From Rhodobiaceae bacterium (lineage in GTDB: Bacteria > Pseudomonadota > Alphaproteobacteria > RS24), in the NCBI GenBank assembly GCA_002721725.1, contig PBLK01000004.1, positions 13,321-51,040 on the forward strand: a stretch of 37,720 nt of DNA, given 5' to 3'. The notes beneath the pieces were generated by a model. The model saw only the letters and a list, made by a program, of their open reading frames with translations. It made no database searches and was not told the DNA's origin. Position 1 is the first letter of the stretch. Every line of letters begins with the position of its first letter. Made by a program: the position numbers and the translations under genes. This document shows positions 1 through 9,577 of the stretch, piece by piece.

Positions 1-470
1 TCACCATTTTGCGCGCCGCTACGCTTCAGCATTTGGCCCTGCGGCACCAATCCGTGCACCGTCAATCCGGCGAAACCTTGTTCGACACGCACCGTATCGC
101 CGCCCCAAAGCTGCAAGTCATAGGCTTTCAGACCCTCACCCAGGGTGGTAACAAAAGTCTCAAGCCAGCCTCTGTCCCAATGCGGCGCAATGCCGAGCGT
201 CAGCACACAGCCAAACGGGTTTGCCCCTTTCGCTGCGAGGTCGGAAATATTGCAGGCCAGCATGCGCCGCGCGACCAGCGCGCCCTCTGCATTTTCAGGA
301 AAATGCACACCGGCGACCAGCATATCAGTGCTGATAACCAAATCATTGCCATCTGGCACGGCGACCCGCGCCGCATCATCGCTGAGCTTTGCCGCCGCTT
401 CATTGTCAGCCAAAGGCGCGAGCAGTTCGGCGATTAGGCCAAACTCATCAAGCTGCTGGTTATCGGACAT
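1..470 (-). CDS. thiL: Thiamine-monophosphate kinase, N-terminal part (cut by window edge)
   Basis: ThiL phosphorylates thiamine monophosphate to the diphosphate cofactor, using ATP in the cytoplasm. The 156 visible residues read from ATG at 468-470 and carry the family's N-terminal landmarks: EFGLIAELLAPLA near residues 9-21, the acidic SDDAA motif (residues 30-34), STDMLVAGVHF (48-57), NISDLAAKGANP (74-85) and GGDTVR (123-128), whose aspartates bind Mg and nucleotide. The C-terminal half lies before base 1. It starts one base after the nusB stop, so it is the last visible gene of the riboflavin operon and is probably coupled to nusB; no strong ribosome site is seen. nusB-thiL adjacency is common in proteobacteria. 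No TPP riboswitch is visible, as expected for an operon-internal gene. Confidence 0.93.
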   Translation of the reverse strand, partial: MSDNQQLDEFGLIAELLAPLADNEAAAKLSDDAARVAVPDGNDLVISTDMLVAGVHFPENAEGALVARRMLACNISDLAAKGANPFGCVLTLGIAPHWDRGWLETFVTTLGEGLKAYDLQLWGGDTVRVEQGFAGLTVHGLVPQGQMLKRSGAQNG

Positions 471-471
471 T

Positions 472-942
472 TTAGATTGCCGCCGGATCTTTATCGGTTG
501 CCAAGCTTTTGGCCACATTATCGAGCAGGGCGTTGGCCATGCCCCCCTCTTTTTCTTCAAAAAAGGCATGGGCAATATCGGCATATTGCGACACCACAAC
601 CTTTGGCGGAATGTGCGGCGCGTTCAGCAGTTCCTGCACACCGCAACGTAAAATGGCACGCAGCGTGCTGTCGAGGCGCGCCAACCGCCAATTCTCAGCC
701 AGCTTGCCATCTATCAAAAGGTCAATATCGGTTTGGTTTTCCACGACACCGCGTAGCAGCATTTCAAAATGCGCGCTATCAGCAGGCGGCAACTCAATAT
801 CGTCCAGCTTCGCTTCCATGCGATGCTCGCTGAATTCGCGAATAATCACTTCCAGCGGGGTGCGCGCAATATCCATCTGATAAAGCGCCTGCACGGAAAG
901 CAGGCGCGCAGAAGAACGGGCATCATGTGTATCAGCACTCAT
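472..942 (-). CDS. nusB: Transcription antitermination factor NusB
   Basis: NusB binds boxA RNA together with NusE (ribosomal protein S10) and supports rRNA transcript antitermination. The 156-residue product is of normal size for an alphaproteobacterial NusB. It begins with a short polar segment, then the RNA-binding ARLLSVQALYQMDI helix (residues 12-25), and ends with the conserved core LRCGVQELL and KVVVSQYADIAHAF followed by FVN-like GMANALLDNVAK. The start ATG at 940-942 lies 15 bases after the ribH stop, and thiL follows by one base. Pairing of ribH with nusB is widespread, so the operon links flavin synthesis to a general transcription factor. Nothing is unusual in the sequence. Confidence 0.96.
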   Translation of the reverse strand: MSADTHDARSSARLLSVQALYQMDIARTPLEVIIREFSEHRMEAKLDDIELPPADSAHFEMLLRGVVENQTDIDLLIDGKLAENWRLARLDSTLRAILRCGVQELLNAPHIPPKVVVSQYADIAHAFFEEKEGGMANALLDNVAKSLATDKDPAAI

Positions 943-957
943 AGAGGCGGTTTACCC

Positions 958-1383
958 CTAAGACCAGCTACCGCGCAAGTCCATCAATGCGATGGCCGCT
1001 TTTGCCGCACCGCCGCCCTTGTCTTTTTCCGACATTTTGCAGCGCGCCCATGCCTGATCGCTATTCTCCACTGTCTGAATACCATTGCCGATGGCCAACT
1101 TGTCTTTAATGCCGAGTTCCATTAAACCGCGCGCGCTTTCATTGCAGACAATTTCGTAATGCGTTGTCTCACCGCGAATGACAACACCAAGCGCAACATA
1201 GCCGTCATAATTATTTGTCTCGGCGGCATATTTAATCGCCACCGGCACTTCCAACACGCCGGGCACGGCAACACGCTCATGACTGATACCGGCCGCGTCG
1301 AGAACGGCAATCGCGCCTTCGGCCAATGCGTCGGCCATATCTTCGTAAAATCGCGCTTCAACAATCAGAACTTTTTTTGACAT
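958..1383 (-). CDS. ribH: 6,7-dimethyl-8-ribityllumazine synthase
   Basis: Lumazine synthase condenses 5-amino-6-ribitylaminouracil with 3,4-dihydroxy-2-butanone 4-phosphate, the penultimate riboflavin step. The frame is open to 1419, but I place the start at ATG 1381-1383: GGATGAGG lies just upstream inside the ribBA end, the distance to the ribBA stop is one base, and the product (141 residues, [16 protein letters not shown]) then begins like the family. Motifs seen: [10 protein letters not shown] for the aryl pocket, [16 protein letters not shown], and [19 protein letters not shown] with the catalytic histidine, then [17 protein letters not shown]. The GNGI.TVEN form resembles the RibH1-type enzymes of other alphaproteobacteria. 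Neighbours are ribBA upstream and nusB downstream. Confidence 0.95.
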   Translation of the reverse strand: MSKKVLIVEARFYEDMADALAEGAIAVLDAAGISHERVAVPGVLEVPVAIKYAAETNNYDGYVALGVVIRGETTHYEIVCNESARGLMELGIKDKLAIGNGIQTVENSDQAWARCKMSEKDKGGGAAKAAIALMDLRGSWS

Positions 1384-1384
1384 T

Positions 1385-2497
1385 TTATGCCTCATCCGTA
1401 ATCGGTCGCTGACCGACAATTTCTAAATCATAACCTTCCAGCGCCACCACAGTGCGCGGCGTGTCGGACAAGAGTTCGATTTGATGTAAGCCCAAATCAG
1501 CAACAATTTGCGCCCCCAAACCATAATCCAATAAACGCGTCGGCATCGGGTCGCCGCTCGATTGCGGGTTCATGCTATCGGTAAACGGCGTCGGCGAAGT
1601 ATTGCGAATAATCACGACAACGCCGCGCCCCTCCGCGTCTATTTTCTCCAGCGCTTTTTGAAACACACCGGCGCGTGGCATACCGCTACCGGCAATATCG
1701 GCCACCAGATTTTCCGCATGAAAGCGCGTCAGCACCGGCTCGTCGCCGGAAATATCGCCCTTCACCAGCGCAATATGCTCCTCATTGGTTACCGTATTCA
1801 TATAAATATGCGCTTTCATCTCACCGCCATTGGCCAGCTTGAACGTGTCTTCATGAATGCGTTGAATGAGCGTGTCATTGCGGCGGCGATAGGCAATCAA
1901 ATCGGCAATGGTGCCGAGTTTCAGCCCATGTATTTGCGCGAATTGCACAAGGTCAGGCAAGCGCGCCATTGTGCCGTCATCATTCATAATCTCGCAAATC
2001 ACCCCCGCCGGATAAAGACCGGCAAGGCGCGCAATATCCACCGAGGCTTCAGTATGACCGGCACGTATCAACACGCCGCCATCGCGTGCCACCAAAGGGA
2101 AAATATGGCCGGGCGAGACAATGTCTTGCATGGCTTTGGTCGGGTCGATGGCAACCGATACGGTCTTAGAGCGGTCATGCGCCGAAATGCCGGTCGAAAT
2201 ACCCTCGCGCGCTTCAATCGATACGGTGAAGGCGGTTTGATGACGCGAGCGATTGTTTTGCGACATCAGTTCAAGTCCAAGCTGGTCGGCGCGCTCCTGC
2301 ATCAGCGTCAGGCAAATCAGGCCGCGTCCGAATTTGGCCATAAAATTGATTGCATCGGGCGTTGCCATTTGCGCGGGGATAATCAAATCACCCTCATTTT
2401 CTCGGTCTTCGGCATCGACCAACACAATCATCTTGCCGTTGCGGGTGTCTTCAATAATTTCTTCCGGCGGGGAAATATAATGGCTGAACTCGCTCAT
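1385..2497 (-). CDS. ribBA: 3,4-dihydroxy-2-butanone 4-phosphate synthase fused to a degenerate GTP cyclohydrolase II domain
   Basis: The N-terminal half (about residues 1-205) is RibB, which turns ribulose 5-phosphate into the four-carbon riboflavin precursor. Its acidic loop [12 protein letters not shown], the [25 protein letters not shown] segment and [24 protein letters not shown] are intact. The C-terminal half (about 210-370) has the RibA fold signature [22 protein letters not shown] but lacks the zinc-binding RCDCG motif (here DIAGS) and the REGRGIGL segment (here IRNTSPTPF). I infer that it does not make GTP cyclohydrolase II product, as known for RibBX-type proteins of proteobacteria, so a separate RibA should exist elsewhere. 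The ATG overlaps the ribE stop (ATGA), with GGAGG upstream. Confidence 0.93.
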   Translation of the reverse strand: MSEFSHYISPPEEIIEDTRNGKMIVLVDAEDRENEGDLIIPAQMATPDAINFMAKFGRGLICLTLMQERADQLGLELMSQNNRSRHQTAFTVSIEAREGISTGISAHDRSKTVSVAIDPTKAMQDIVSPGHIFPLVARDGGVLIRAGHTEASVDIARLAGLYPAGVICEIMNDDGTMARLPDLVQFAQIHGLKLGTIADLIAYRRRNDTLIQRIHEDTFKLANGGEMKAHIYMNTVTNEEHIALVKGDISGDEPVLTRFHAENLVADIAGSGMPRAGVFQKALEKIDAEGRGVVVIIRNTSPTPFTDSMNPQSSGDPMPTRLLDYGLGAQIVADLGLHQIELLSDTPRTVVALEGYDLEIVGQRPITDEA

Positions 2498-3114
2498 AAT
2501 GTGCCTCCAAGTTCTTCTTCTGCTTGTTTGAGACGCGCGACATAGCGCGCCAAAACGTCAATTTCCAAATTGACGATATCGCCCAGTTTCGAAAGCCCCC
2601 ATGTGGTCACCTCCTGCGTGTGCGGAATAAGATTGATGCCAAAGGTCAAGCCTTCGACCTCGTTCACGGTCAGCGATGTGCCATCCAGCGTCACCGAACC
2701 TTTCGGCGCAATAAACGGCATCAGCGCCGAGGTGGTTTTGAATGTATAACGTTGGCTATCGCCTTCGGGCGTGATGGCGGTGATTTCGGCCAGCCCATCA
2801 ACATGGCCCGACACAATATGCCCGCCCAATTCGTCACCCATTTTCAGCGCGCGCTCCAAATTGAGCTTTGCGCCTTCTTTCCATTTACCGGCAGAAGTAA
2901 CATCCAGCGTTTCTTTCGAGGCCTCAACCGCAAACCAATCGCCGTCAGCGCCCTTGCCTTTTTCAATCACCGTCAGGCAGACACCCGAATGGGAAATCGA
3001 TGCGCCCAGGTCAATCGTGTCCGTGTCATAGGCGGTCAGCACATCAAAGCGCGTGTCGCCGCGTTGTGTGACTTTGGCAATGGTGCCGATATCGGTGACA
3101 ATTCCGGTAAACAT
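2494..3114 (-). CDS. ribE: Riboflavin synthase, alpha subunit
   Basis: This enzyme dismutates two 6,7-dimethyl-8-ribityllumazine molecules to riboflavin and the pyrimidine precursor. The 206-residue product shows the internal duplication of two lumazine-binding barrels: MFTGIVTDIG with SHSGVCLTVIE in the first (about 1-95), and GGHIVSGHVDG with DGTSLTVNEVEG and FGINLIPHT in the second (about 96-195). I choose ATG 3112-3114 over the in-frame TTG one codon earlier, because the family begins MFTGI and the ATG overlaps the ribD stop as TGATG; GAAAGGA lies upstream. It sits between ribD and ribBA, both overlapping, so the three are translationally coupled. Confidence 0.96.
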   Translation of the reverse strand: MFTGIVTDIGTIAKVTQRGDTRFDVLTAYDTDTIDLGASISHSGVCLTVIEKGKGADGDWFAVEASKETLDVTSAGKWKEGAKLNLERALKMGDELGGHIVSGHVDGLAEITAITPEGDSQRYTFKTTSALMPFIAPKGSVTLDGTSLTVNEVEGLTFGINLIPHTQEVTTWGLSKLGDIVNLEIDVLARYVARLKQAEEELGGTL

Positions 3115-4136
3115 CAATTTTTCCTTTCACGGCAAAAATGCTGATAACTGTCTGCGCCAAGCTTTGCTCCAATGACTTGACGGAAGCGCGTCAAATCAAG
3201 TTGCATGAGGGATATATCACTTTCCCCAGTCATGGCCACGTCATGCGGTGCTGTGAACAGCGCCAATTCATCGACCAAATCATCTTTCAAAAATGCAGCC
3301 GCCAATGTCGGGCCGCATTCCAGCATGGCGCGGGTCATGCCGCGCGCCGCCAAATCCTGCAAAGCCGCACGCGGCGTTTCATTTTTATAGTGCACAAGCG
3401 TCTGCTTTTTTGCTCGTTGCGCCAGCTTGCTGTCGGCAGGAATGTCGTTTTTGCCCATCACCACGGGCGTTGGCGACGCGTTGTCCAAGCCGGGCAAGCG
3501 ACAATCAAGAGACGGGTTATCTTCGCGCAATGTGCCGCTGCCGGTGATAATCGCATCATGCTCCGCGCGCAGTTTATGCCCCATGTGCCGCGATAGCGCG
3601 CCGGTAATCCATTTATCTTCATTAGGCGACGTGCGCATAAAGCCATTGGCACTGATGGCCAATTTCAGCGTCACCATTGGTCGCTTGTCAGTTTCGCGCA
3701 GCAAAAAGCCGATTTGGTCTTGCCGCGCTTCCTCGGCCAAAACACCGCTCTCAACTTCAATGCCCGCCAAGCGCAGCAGTTCCGCGCCACGCCCGTCAAC
3801 GCGCTTGTCAGGGTCATCAATCGCATAAACAACACGCGCCACGCGCGCATCAATCAAAGCTTGGGCGCAAGGCAGGGTTTTGCCTTCATGCGCGCACGGC
3901 TCCAGTGTCACATAAGCGGTTGCGCCTCTGGCCGCGTCTCCCGCCTCTGCCAGTGCCATTGCTTCGGCATGAGGGCGACCGCCGCGTTGCGTCAAACCCG
4001 TTGCGATGACCTGCCCGTTTTTAACTAGCACGCACCCGACTGCCGGATTGGGCGCGGTATTGCCCAAGCCGAAGCGACCAAGCAGCAAGGCTTGCCGCAT
4101 AAATTGTTCGTCAGATTTTTGTGCCTGTTGCGTCAC
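3114..4136 (-). CDS. ribD: Bifunctional riboflavin biosynthesis deaminase/reductase RibD
   Basis: RibD deaminates the first pyrimidine intermediate and then reduces its ribosyl side chain with NADPH. The 340-residue protein has both domains. The deaminase (about 1-145) shows the zinc site H56-A-E58 and PC(81)AHEGKTLPC(90), plus TAPNPAVGCVLV. The reductase (about 150-335) starts at RPMVTLKLAISANG and contains KWITG, HDAIITGSGTLREDNPSL and MLECGPTLAAAFL. The start is GTG at 4134-4136, with GGGGAGA a few bases upstream; a nearby ATG is out of frame. It follows nrdR by 26 bases. No FMN riboswitch fits in that gap, so flavin feedback on this operon, if any, must act elsewhere. Confidence 0.95.
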   Translation of the reverse strand: MTQQAQKSDEQFMRQALLLGRFGLGNTAPNPAVGCVLVKNGQVIATGLTQRGGRPHAEAMALAEAGDAARGATAYVTLEPCAHEGKTLPCAQALIDARVARVVYAIDDPDKRVDGRGAELLRLAGIEVESGVLAEEARQDQIGFLLRETDKRPMVTLKLAISANGFMRTSPNEDKWITGALSRHMGHKLRAEHDAIITGSGTLREDNPSLDCRLPGLDNASPTPVVMGKNDIPADSKLAQRAKKQTLVHYKNETPRAALQDLAARGMTRAMLECGPTLAAAFLKDDLVDELALFTAPHDVAMTGESDISLMQLDLTRFRQVIGAKLGADSYQHFCRERKN

Positions 4137-4162
4137 CGCATCTCCCCTTTCGGGGCTGGCGG

Positions 4163-4624
4163 CTATGGGTCGGGTTGACCGCTCATTTCCCCGAGGAATT
4201 CTTCAAAATCTTTGGCTTCGCGAAAGTTCCGATACACGGAAGCGAACCGCACATAAGCCACTTGATCGAGCGCATAAAGCCCTTCCATCACCAATTCACC
4301 GACCATTTTGGCCTGAATTTCGGACTCGCCCAGATTCTCCAGACGACGCACAATCCCTGATACCATACGTTCAATTCGTTCCGGCTCAACGGGGCGTTTT
4401 CGCAGAGCGACTTGCACAGAACGCATGAGCTTATCGCGGTCAAACGGCACTTTTCTGCCGGTATTTTTGATGATGGTCAGCTCGCGCAGCTGAATACGCT
4501 CAAATGTCGTAAACCGACCGCCGCAATCAGCGCAGACGCGACGACGACGAATAACCGTGTTTTCTTCGGTGGGACGGCTGTCCTTAACCTGCGTATCAGC
4601 ATTCATGCAGTAGGGGCAGCGCAC
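4163..4624 (-). CDS. nrdR: Transcriptional repressor NrdR
   Basis: NrdR represses ribonucleotide reductase genes by sensing ATP/dATP. The 153-residue protein has an N-terminal zinc ribbon (C3, C6, C31, C34) with the arginine-rich [17 protein letters not shown] loop, followed by an ATP-cone domain (about residues 46-136: [20 protein letters not shown] ...). The start is GTG (4622-4624), six bases after AGAGG and nine bases after the glyA stop. Position between glyA and ribD is typical of Alphaproteobacteria. Its usual targets, NrdR boxes before nrd genes, are not in this window. Confidence 0.96.
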   Translation of the reverse strand: MRCPYCMNADTQVKDSRPTEENTVIRRRRVCADCGGRFTTFERIQLRELTIIKNTGRKVPFDRDKLMRSVQVALRKRPVEPERIERMVSGIVRRLENLGESEIQAKMVGELVMEGLYALDQVAYVRFASVYRNFREAKDFEEFLGEMSGQPDP

Positions 4625-4633
4625 AAAAGACCT

Positions 4634-5932
4634 CTAATAAATCGGGAAACGCGCGCACAGCGCTTCAACTTCAGCACGCACCGCCGCTTCTTCTTCCGGC
4701 ACGGCTTCGCCATTATTGGCAGCAACCGCATCCAGCACACGGGCGATAAAGTCACCGACTTTTTGGAACTCGGCAACCCCGAAGCCACGCGTTGTGCCTG
4801 CCGGTGTGCCGAGGCGCACGCCTGATGTGACCATTGGCGGGGCCGGGTCAAACGGCACGCCGTTTTTGTTGCAAGTGATGAAAGCACGCTCCATCGCCGC
4901 TTCGGCGACATCACCGGTCAAGCCTTTCGGGCGCAAATCAACCAATACGAGGTGATTATCCGTACCGCCAGAGACAATATCAAAGCCATGACCGAGCAGC
5001 GTGTCGGCCAAAGCTTTGGCGTTTTGCACGACTTGCTGAATATAGACTTTGTAATCGGGCTGCAGCGCTTCTCCAAAAGCCACGGCTTTGGCGGCAATCA
5101 CATGCATGAGCGGGCCGCCCTGAATACCCGGGAAGATGGCTGAATTAAACTTTTTACCCAAATCCTCATTATTGGTGAGGATAAGACCGCCGCGGGGGCC
5201 GCGCAGGGTTTTGTGGGTTGTCGTCGTCACCGAATCGGCAAAAGGCAACGGGCTGGGATGCGCGCCACCGGCAACGAGGCCTGAAATATGCGCCATATCG
5301 ACCAGCAAATAAGCGCCGACCGCATCGGCAATTTCGCGGAAGCGTTTGAAATCAATAATGCGCGGATAGGCAGAGCCACCGGCGATAATCAGTTGCGGCT
5401 TGTGCTCTTTGGCGAGACTCTCGACTTCATCATAATCAATCAGATGATTGTCTTCGCGCACGCCATATTGCACCGCATTAAACCATTTGCCCGATTGGTT
5501 GGGCTTGGCACCATGCGTCAAGTGTCCACCTGCGGCCAAGCTCATGCCTAAAATCGTATCGCCGGGCTTAATCAGCGCTTGCATGACAGCCTGATTGGCT
5601 TGCGAGCCGGAATTGGGCTGCACATTGGCATAGGCGCAATCATAAAGTTTTTTGACGCGCTCAATCGCAAGGCTCTCGGCAATATCAACATGCTCGCAAC
5701 CGCCATAATAGCGACGCCCCGGATAGCCTTCGGCATATTTATTGGTCAGCACCGAGCCCTGCACTTCCAACACCGCACGCGACGCGATATTTTCAGAAGC
5801 AATCAGTTCAATCTGGTTCCGTTGGCGACCCGTTTCTAGGCCGATAACATCAGCAATCTCAGGATCGCGCGTGGCGACATCCTGTGTGAAAAATTCGTTT
5901 TCCAATTCATCAAACTTGCTGGATTCCGACAT
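4634..5932 (-). CDS. glyA: Serine hydroxymethyltransferase
   Basis: GlyA interconverts serine and glycine with transfer of a one-carbon unit to tetrahydrofolate; it is a PLP-dependent cytoplasmic enzyme. The 432-residue length is normal. Visible landmarks: [13 protein letters not shown] near the N-terminus, [20 protein letters not shown] (65-83), [14 protein letters not shown] with the PLP-ring aspartate, and [15 protein letters not shown] in which K241 forms the Schiff base. The ATG at 5930-5932 has AGGGAA upstream. It is the first gene of the run glyA-nrdR-rib-nusB-thiL; the 132 bases before it must hold the promoter, but I could not pick a convincing -35/-10 pair or a glycine riboswitch. 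Confidence 0.97.
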   Translation of the reverse strand: MSESSKFDELENEFFTQDVATRDPEIADVIGLETGRQRNQIELIASENIASRAVLEVQGSVLTNKYAEGYPGRRYYGGCEHVDIAESLAIERVKKLYDCAYANVQPNSGSQANQAVMQALIKPGDTILGMSLAAGGHLTHGAKPNQSGKWFNAVQYGVREDNHLIDYDEVESLAKEHKPQLIIAGGSAYPRIIDFKRFREIADAVGAYLLVDMAHISGLVAGGAHPSPLPFADSVTTTTHKTLRGPRGGLILTNNEDLGKKFNSAIFPGIQGGPLMHVIAAKAVAFGEALQPDYKVYIQQVVQNAKALADTLLGHGFDIVSGGTDNHLVLVDLRPKGLTGDVAEAAMERAFITCNKNGVPFDPAPPMVTSGVRLGTPAGTTRGFGVAEFQKVGDFIARVLDAVAANNGEAVPEEEAAVRAEVEALCARFPIY

Positions 5933-6064
5933 TGAGTTCCCTTTCCAAGCGACTCGTCAATTGACCCTCCATGTAGCACAAAGCGCAGGGGCAAAAAAGC
6001 ACCTCAAAAGGCCAAAGCGCCGCAGCCTCAACTCATACACAGAAAACGGTTTTTTATGAGGGCG

Positions 6065-6823
6065 TTACCAGAGATTGCGCGCCTGCAGCACTTTTTTCAG
6101 CAGCGCACAATCATCGGTCATCAGCCCATCAACGCCCAAATCAAGCAATCCATGCATGGTCGATTCGTCATTAATCGTCCAAACATGCACTTGCAAGCCG
6201 CGCTCATGGGCATAGGCCACTGATGCTCTGGTGACCATTGAAATGCCATATTCACTGACCGGAAATTGCAACGCCCCCGCCGCGTAAGAAAGCGGCAACC
6301 GCCCCCAAGCGGCAAAGCGAAAGCGCGCCGCGCCAAGCGGGCCGACGCTGTGGCATATATCACCGACATTGCGCACCACTTGCTTGATGCGCGCATCAGA
6401 AAAAGAGCCGATGCATATGCGCTCTTGCGTCTGCGTTTGGTTAATCAGCGCAATCAGCGGTTCGACAACCGGCCAAGCCTTCGCATCAATATTGAAGCGC
6501 GCCTCAGGGAAAGTTTCAAAGAGCTCCAACATGGTCGGAATATGATGCTCGCCAGGCATTTTCAAATTATTGATTTCGGCCGCCGTTAAAGTCGAAATGG
6601 CAACATCTTCGCCGACCATGCGGGCCAGATTATCATCATGAAACGCATAGACCACACCATCTTTCGAGGCATGAACATCGGTTTCGAGATAGCGATAGCC
6701 CTGCCCGACCGCATCGTGAAAAGCCGCCATTGTGTTTTCCGGCGCCACGCGGTCACCACCGCGATGAGCAAAGGCCAGTACGCCATCATGCGCGAGATAG
6801 GGGTGTCGGGGCGGTGGACGCAT
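6065..6823 (-). CDS. ugpQ: Glycerophosphodiester phosphodiesterase
   Basis: The protein should hydrolyse glycerophosphodiesters from phospholipid turnover to glycerol 3-phosphate and an alcohol. It is 252 residues, a single GDPD TIM barrel. Active-site motifs: AHRGG (19-23, general acid/base H20), APENT (27-31), ETDVH (47-51) and FHD (61-63), and the C-terminal HVWTIND that closes the barrel. I see no signal peptide, so a cytoplasmic enzyme is likely. It stands alone on the minus strand, 132 bases upstream of glyA, and is divergent from the DUF1295 gene across 54 bases. Assignment as UgpQ rather than another GDPD paralogue rests on size and lack of export signal only. Confidence 0.9.
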   Translation of the reverse strand: MRPPPRHPYLAHDGVLAFAHRGGDRVAPENTMAAFHDAVGQGYRYLETDVHASKDGVVYAFHDDNLARMVGEDVAISTLTAAEINNLKMPGEHHIPTMLELFETFPEARFNIDAKAWPVVEPLIALINQTQTQERICIGSFSDARIKQVVRNVGDICHSVGPLGAARFRFAAWGRLPLSYAAGALQFPVSEYGISMVTRASVAYAHERGLQVHVWTINDESTMHGLLDLGVDGLMTDDCALLKKVLQARNLW

Positions 6824-6877
6824 AAAAACTCCAATAAATTTGCTGACAGGGCAAATAATCCTAGTTAGCTTCCTACC

Positions 6878-7669
6878 ATGATTATTGAGACAATTACTGC
6901 AAGCCCTTATCTGACCGGCGCCGCGACTGCCGCCGTTCTGCTCACCTCGGTTTGGATTACCAGCCTGATACTTTCTGATGCCAGCATTATTGACATGTTT
7001 TGGGGCGGCGGCTTTGCGTTGATTGCGCTCACCACGCTTTTGACATCAGAGAATATCAGCCTTATCGGCACGCTGACAGGGCTCGCCGTCATCGCGTGGG
7101 GCTTTCGTTTGTGGCTGCATCTGTTCACGCGCTGGCGACGCGAGGGCGAAGAAGATTATCGCTATCAGAAAATGCGCGCCTATCACGGCAAGCATTTTTG
7201 GTGGCGCAGCGTATTCACCGTCTTCAGTTTTCAAGGGCTGTTAATGTGGCTGGTCTCCATGCCCTTTATGGCGGCCTTTTATTTTGGTGGCGATGCCGCC
7301 CTGCCCGGCCTCAGCTTGGTGTTTTTGCTGGCCGCTTTGGGCGCGCTTTACATGGAAGCGAGCGCCGATATTCAGCTGACCAAATATCGCGCCGACCCGA
7401 ACAAAGCGCCGGTGTTGACCGAAGGCTGGTGGAAATATACCCGTCACCCGAATTATTTTGCCGATGCCGCCTTTTGGTGGTGCATTTACGGTGCTGTCGT
7501 CGCCGCCACACCTGAAGCGATTTGGACGATTTTCGGCCCGATTATCATGAACTATCTGCTGGTTAACGTGTCGGGCGCTGAAATGCTCGAACGCAGCCTG
7601 AAGAAAAAACCGGGCTATGACGACTATATGGCGCGCACCAACCGCTTCATTCCCAAAGTTTGGGGTTAA
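6878..7669 (+). CDS. DUF1295 family membrane protein (steroid 5-alpha-reductase-like fold)
   Basis: A 263-residue polytopic membrane protein with about six to seven hydrophobic segments (for example residues 9-34, 39-78 and 108-140). The C-terminal half carries the hallmark of the DUF1295/ICMT-reductase superfamily: TEGWWKYTRHPNYFADAAFWW (about 184-204), followed by GPIIMNYLLVNVSGAEMLERSLKKKPGYDDYMARTNRFIP. Related proteins reduce double bonds of steroids or similar lipids with NADPH, but the substrate of bacterial DUF1295 members is not established, so I assign no reaction. It is divergent from ugpQ and its stop overlaps the mmsB stop region by four bases, so it is a stand-alone transcription unit. 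No clear ribosome site precedes the ATG. Confidence 0.85.
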   Translation: MIIETITASPYLTGAATAAVLLTSVWITSLILSDASIIDMFWGGGFALIALTTLLTSENISLIGTLTGLAVIAWGFRLWLHLFTRWRREGEEDYRYQKMRAYHGKHFWWRSVFTVFSFQGLLMWLVSMPFMAAFYFGGDAALPGLSLVFLLAALGALYMEASADIQLTKYRADPNKAPVLTEGWWKYTRHPNYFADAAFWWCIYGAVVAATPEAIWTIFGPIIMNYLLVNVSGAEMLERSLKKKPGYDDYMARTNRFIPKVWG

Positions 7670-8556
7670 CCCTTACCTTTGAGCATTTTCATAATGCCCG
7701 AAAAGTCGAGGCCGTCATGGCCCGCTTCGGCCATTTGTGTGTATAGCTCAGCCGCGCGCTGGCCCATAGGCGTGGACGCCTCGGCACTGCTTGAGGCTTC
7801 TTGCGCCAGCATCAAATCCTTCAACATCATGGCGGCGGTGAAACCGGCTTGATAGTCATTATTGGCCGGACTGCTCGGCACCGGGCCGGGCGCAGGGCAA
7901 TAGCTGGTCATGCTCCAGCATTGGCCGGAAGCGGTTGATGAAATATCGAAAAATGTTTGCGCATCAAGGCCGAGCTTTTCACCCAACATAAAGGCCTCCG
8001 CCGTGCCAATCATCGAAATGCCGAGCAGCATATTATTGCAAATCTTGGCGACCTGCCCATTGCCGCTGCCACCGGCATGGAAAATATTTTGTCCCATAAC
8101 GTCCAAGACGGGTTTGGCAGCTTGATAAGCCTCATCCGTGCCACCGACCATAAAGGTCAGCGTGCCCGCCGCCGCGCCGCCGACACCGCCGGAGACCGGC
8201 GCATCGACCATCGCCAATCCGGCCGCTTCGGCTTTGGCAGAAACCGCACGCGCCGTATCCACGTCAATGGTCGAACTGTCTATCAGCAAAGCCCCTGCTG
8301 TCGCATTGGCAATCACGCCATCGCTTTCAGTGTAAACGGCGGTGACGTGTTTTCCTGCAGGCAGCATGGAAACAATAATTTCAGCATCGGCAGCCGCAGC
8401 TGCGATTGTGTCCGCTGCTTTGCCGCCGCTTTCTTGCAAGCCAGCTTTTGCCGCATCGGATAAATCATAACCGGTGACATCATGACCGGCGGCGACCAGA
8501 TTTTTAGCCATTGGCAGTCCCATATTGCCGAGCCCGATAAATGCTATTTTGCTCAT
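7666..8556 (-). CDS. mmsB: 3-hydroxyisobutyrate dehydrogenase
   Basis: MmsB oxidises 3-hydroxyisobutyrate to methylmalonate semialdehyde with NAD in valine catabolism. The 296-residue sequence has the N-terminal Rossmann motif GLGNMG (8-13), the substrate loop DAPVSGG (118-124), the catalytic lysine K171 in GNGQVAKICNN, and the segment from G211 (GQCWSMTSYCPAPGPVPSSP, then NNDYQAGF) that is specific to true HIBADH enzymes rather than tartronate-semialdehyde reductases. It is the last gene of a three-gene operon; its ATG overlaps the hydrolase stop as TAATG, and its end overlaps the convergent DUF1295 gene by four bases. The next pathway enzyme, mmsA, is not in the window. Confidence 0.94.
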   Translation of the reverse strand: MSKIAFIGLGNMGLPMAKNLVAAGHDVTGYDLSDAAKAGLQESGGKAADTIAAAAADAEIIVSMLPAGKHVTAVYTESDGVIANATAGALLIDSSTIDVDTARAVSAKAEAAGLAMVDAPVSGGVGGAAAGTLTFMVGGTDEAYQAAKPVLDVMGQNIFHAGGSGNGQVAKICNNMLLGISMIGTAEAFMLGEKLGLDAQTFFDISSTASGQCWSMTSYCPAPGPVPSSPANNDYQAGFTAAMMLKDLMLAQEASSSAEASTPMGQRAAELYTQMAEAGHDGLDFSGIMKMLKGKG

Positions 8557-9577
8557 TATGCTTCCCCCTCAAAACGCAGCTCATCATCGCCCAATGGCGC
8601 GAAAATGGCATTAATATCTTGCTGCGGCGTCCAATTAGGCGCGCCGTCTTTTTCAATAATCGTGGCACGCACGCCTTCGTAAAAATCTGCCTGCGCCATG
8701 ATGCGGGTGACAGCTCGCATTTCAATGCGCATACATTCGTCAAAATCGGCATTAATGCCGTCACGCATTTGCCGCAAGGCCACCGCCGCGCTGGTCGGTG
8801 ACTTACTTTTTAAGGCTTCGGCCTGCTGCTTGGCCCAGTCACCGCCATCAGCCAGCAGCGCGGCATGAATATCGCCAACACTGTCACCGGCAAATAGGCG
8901 GTCAATATCGGCTTGTTGCTGCGGCAGGCTCGCGCCCTCAGCTTGTTGATGATGCGCCGCCAAAATGGCATCGACATCGCCACCTTTGGCCAGCGCCGCC
9001 TTCAACGTGCTGATATTGTCAGACGGGGTATAATGCGTTGCCACTTGCGCCGCCAGCGCATCAGCACCGCGCAAGCGCGCGCCGGTCAAAACCAGCCATG
9101 CGCCGATCTCACCCGGCAAGCGCGGCAGAAAATACGTGCCACCGACATCGGGCAAGAGGCCAATACCCGTTTCCGGCATGGCAAACATGGTGCGCTCGGT
9201 CGCTACGCGATTCGACCCATGCACCGACACGCCAACACCGCCGCCCATTGTGATGCCGTCAATCAGCGCAATATAAGGTTTCGGATAGGTTTTTATGGTG
9301 CGGTTGAGCTGATACTCCTCCCGGTAAAAGCCAATCGCCTCGGGCGCGCCGGACTTGCCCCAATCATGCAAAGCGCGAATATCGCCACCAGCGCAAAACC
9401 CCTTTTCGCCAGCCCCTTCAATAATCACATGTTCAATTGCATCATTGATTGCCCACTCAGCCAACACGGGCTTCATCAGGCGTACCATATTCAGCGTCAA
9501 CGCATTCAACGCCTCGGGGCGATTAAGCGTGATGACACCGCTTTTGCCGACAATTTCGAACAGCACTTCTTGGGTCA

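Noticed and set aside
1562-2545. 327-codon open frame on plus, opposite ribBA
   Set aside because: Antisense to conserved RibBA; the translation has no recognisable domain and no ribosome site.
5933-6064. Glycine riboswitch or FMN riboswitch ahead of glyA/rib genes
   Set aside because: The region lacks the conserved cores I would expect, and the ribD upstream gap is only 26 bases.
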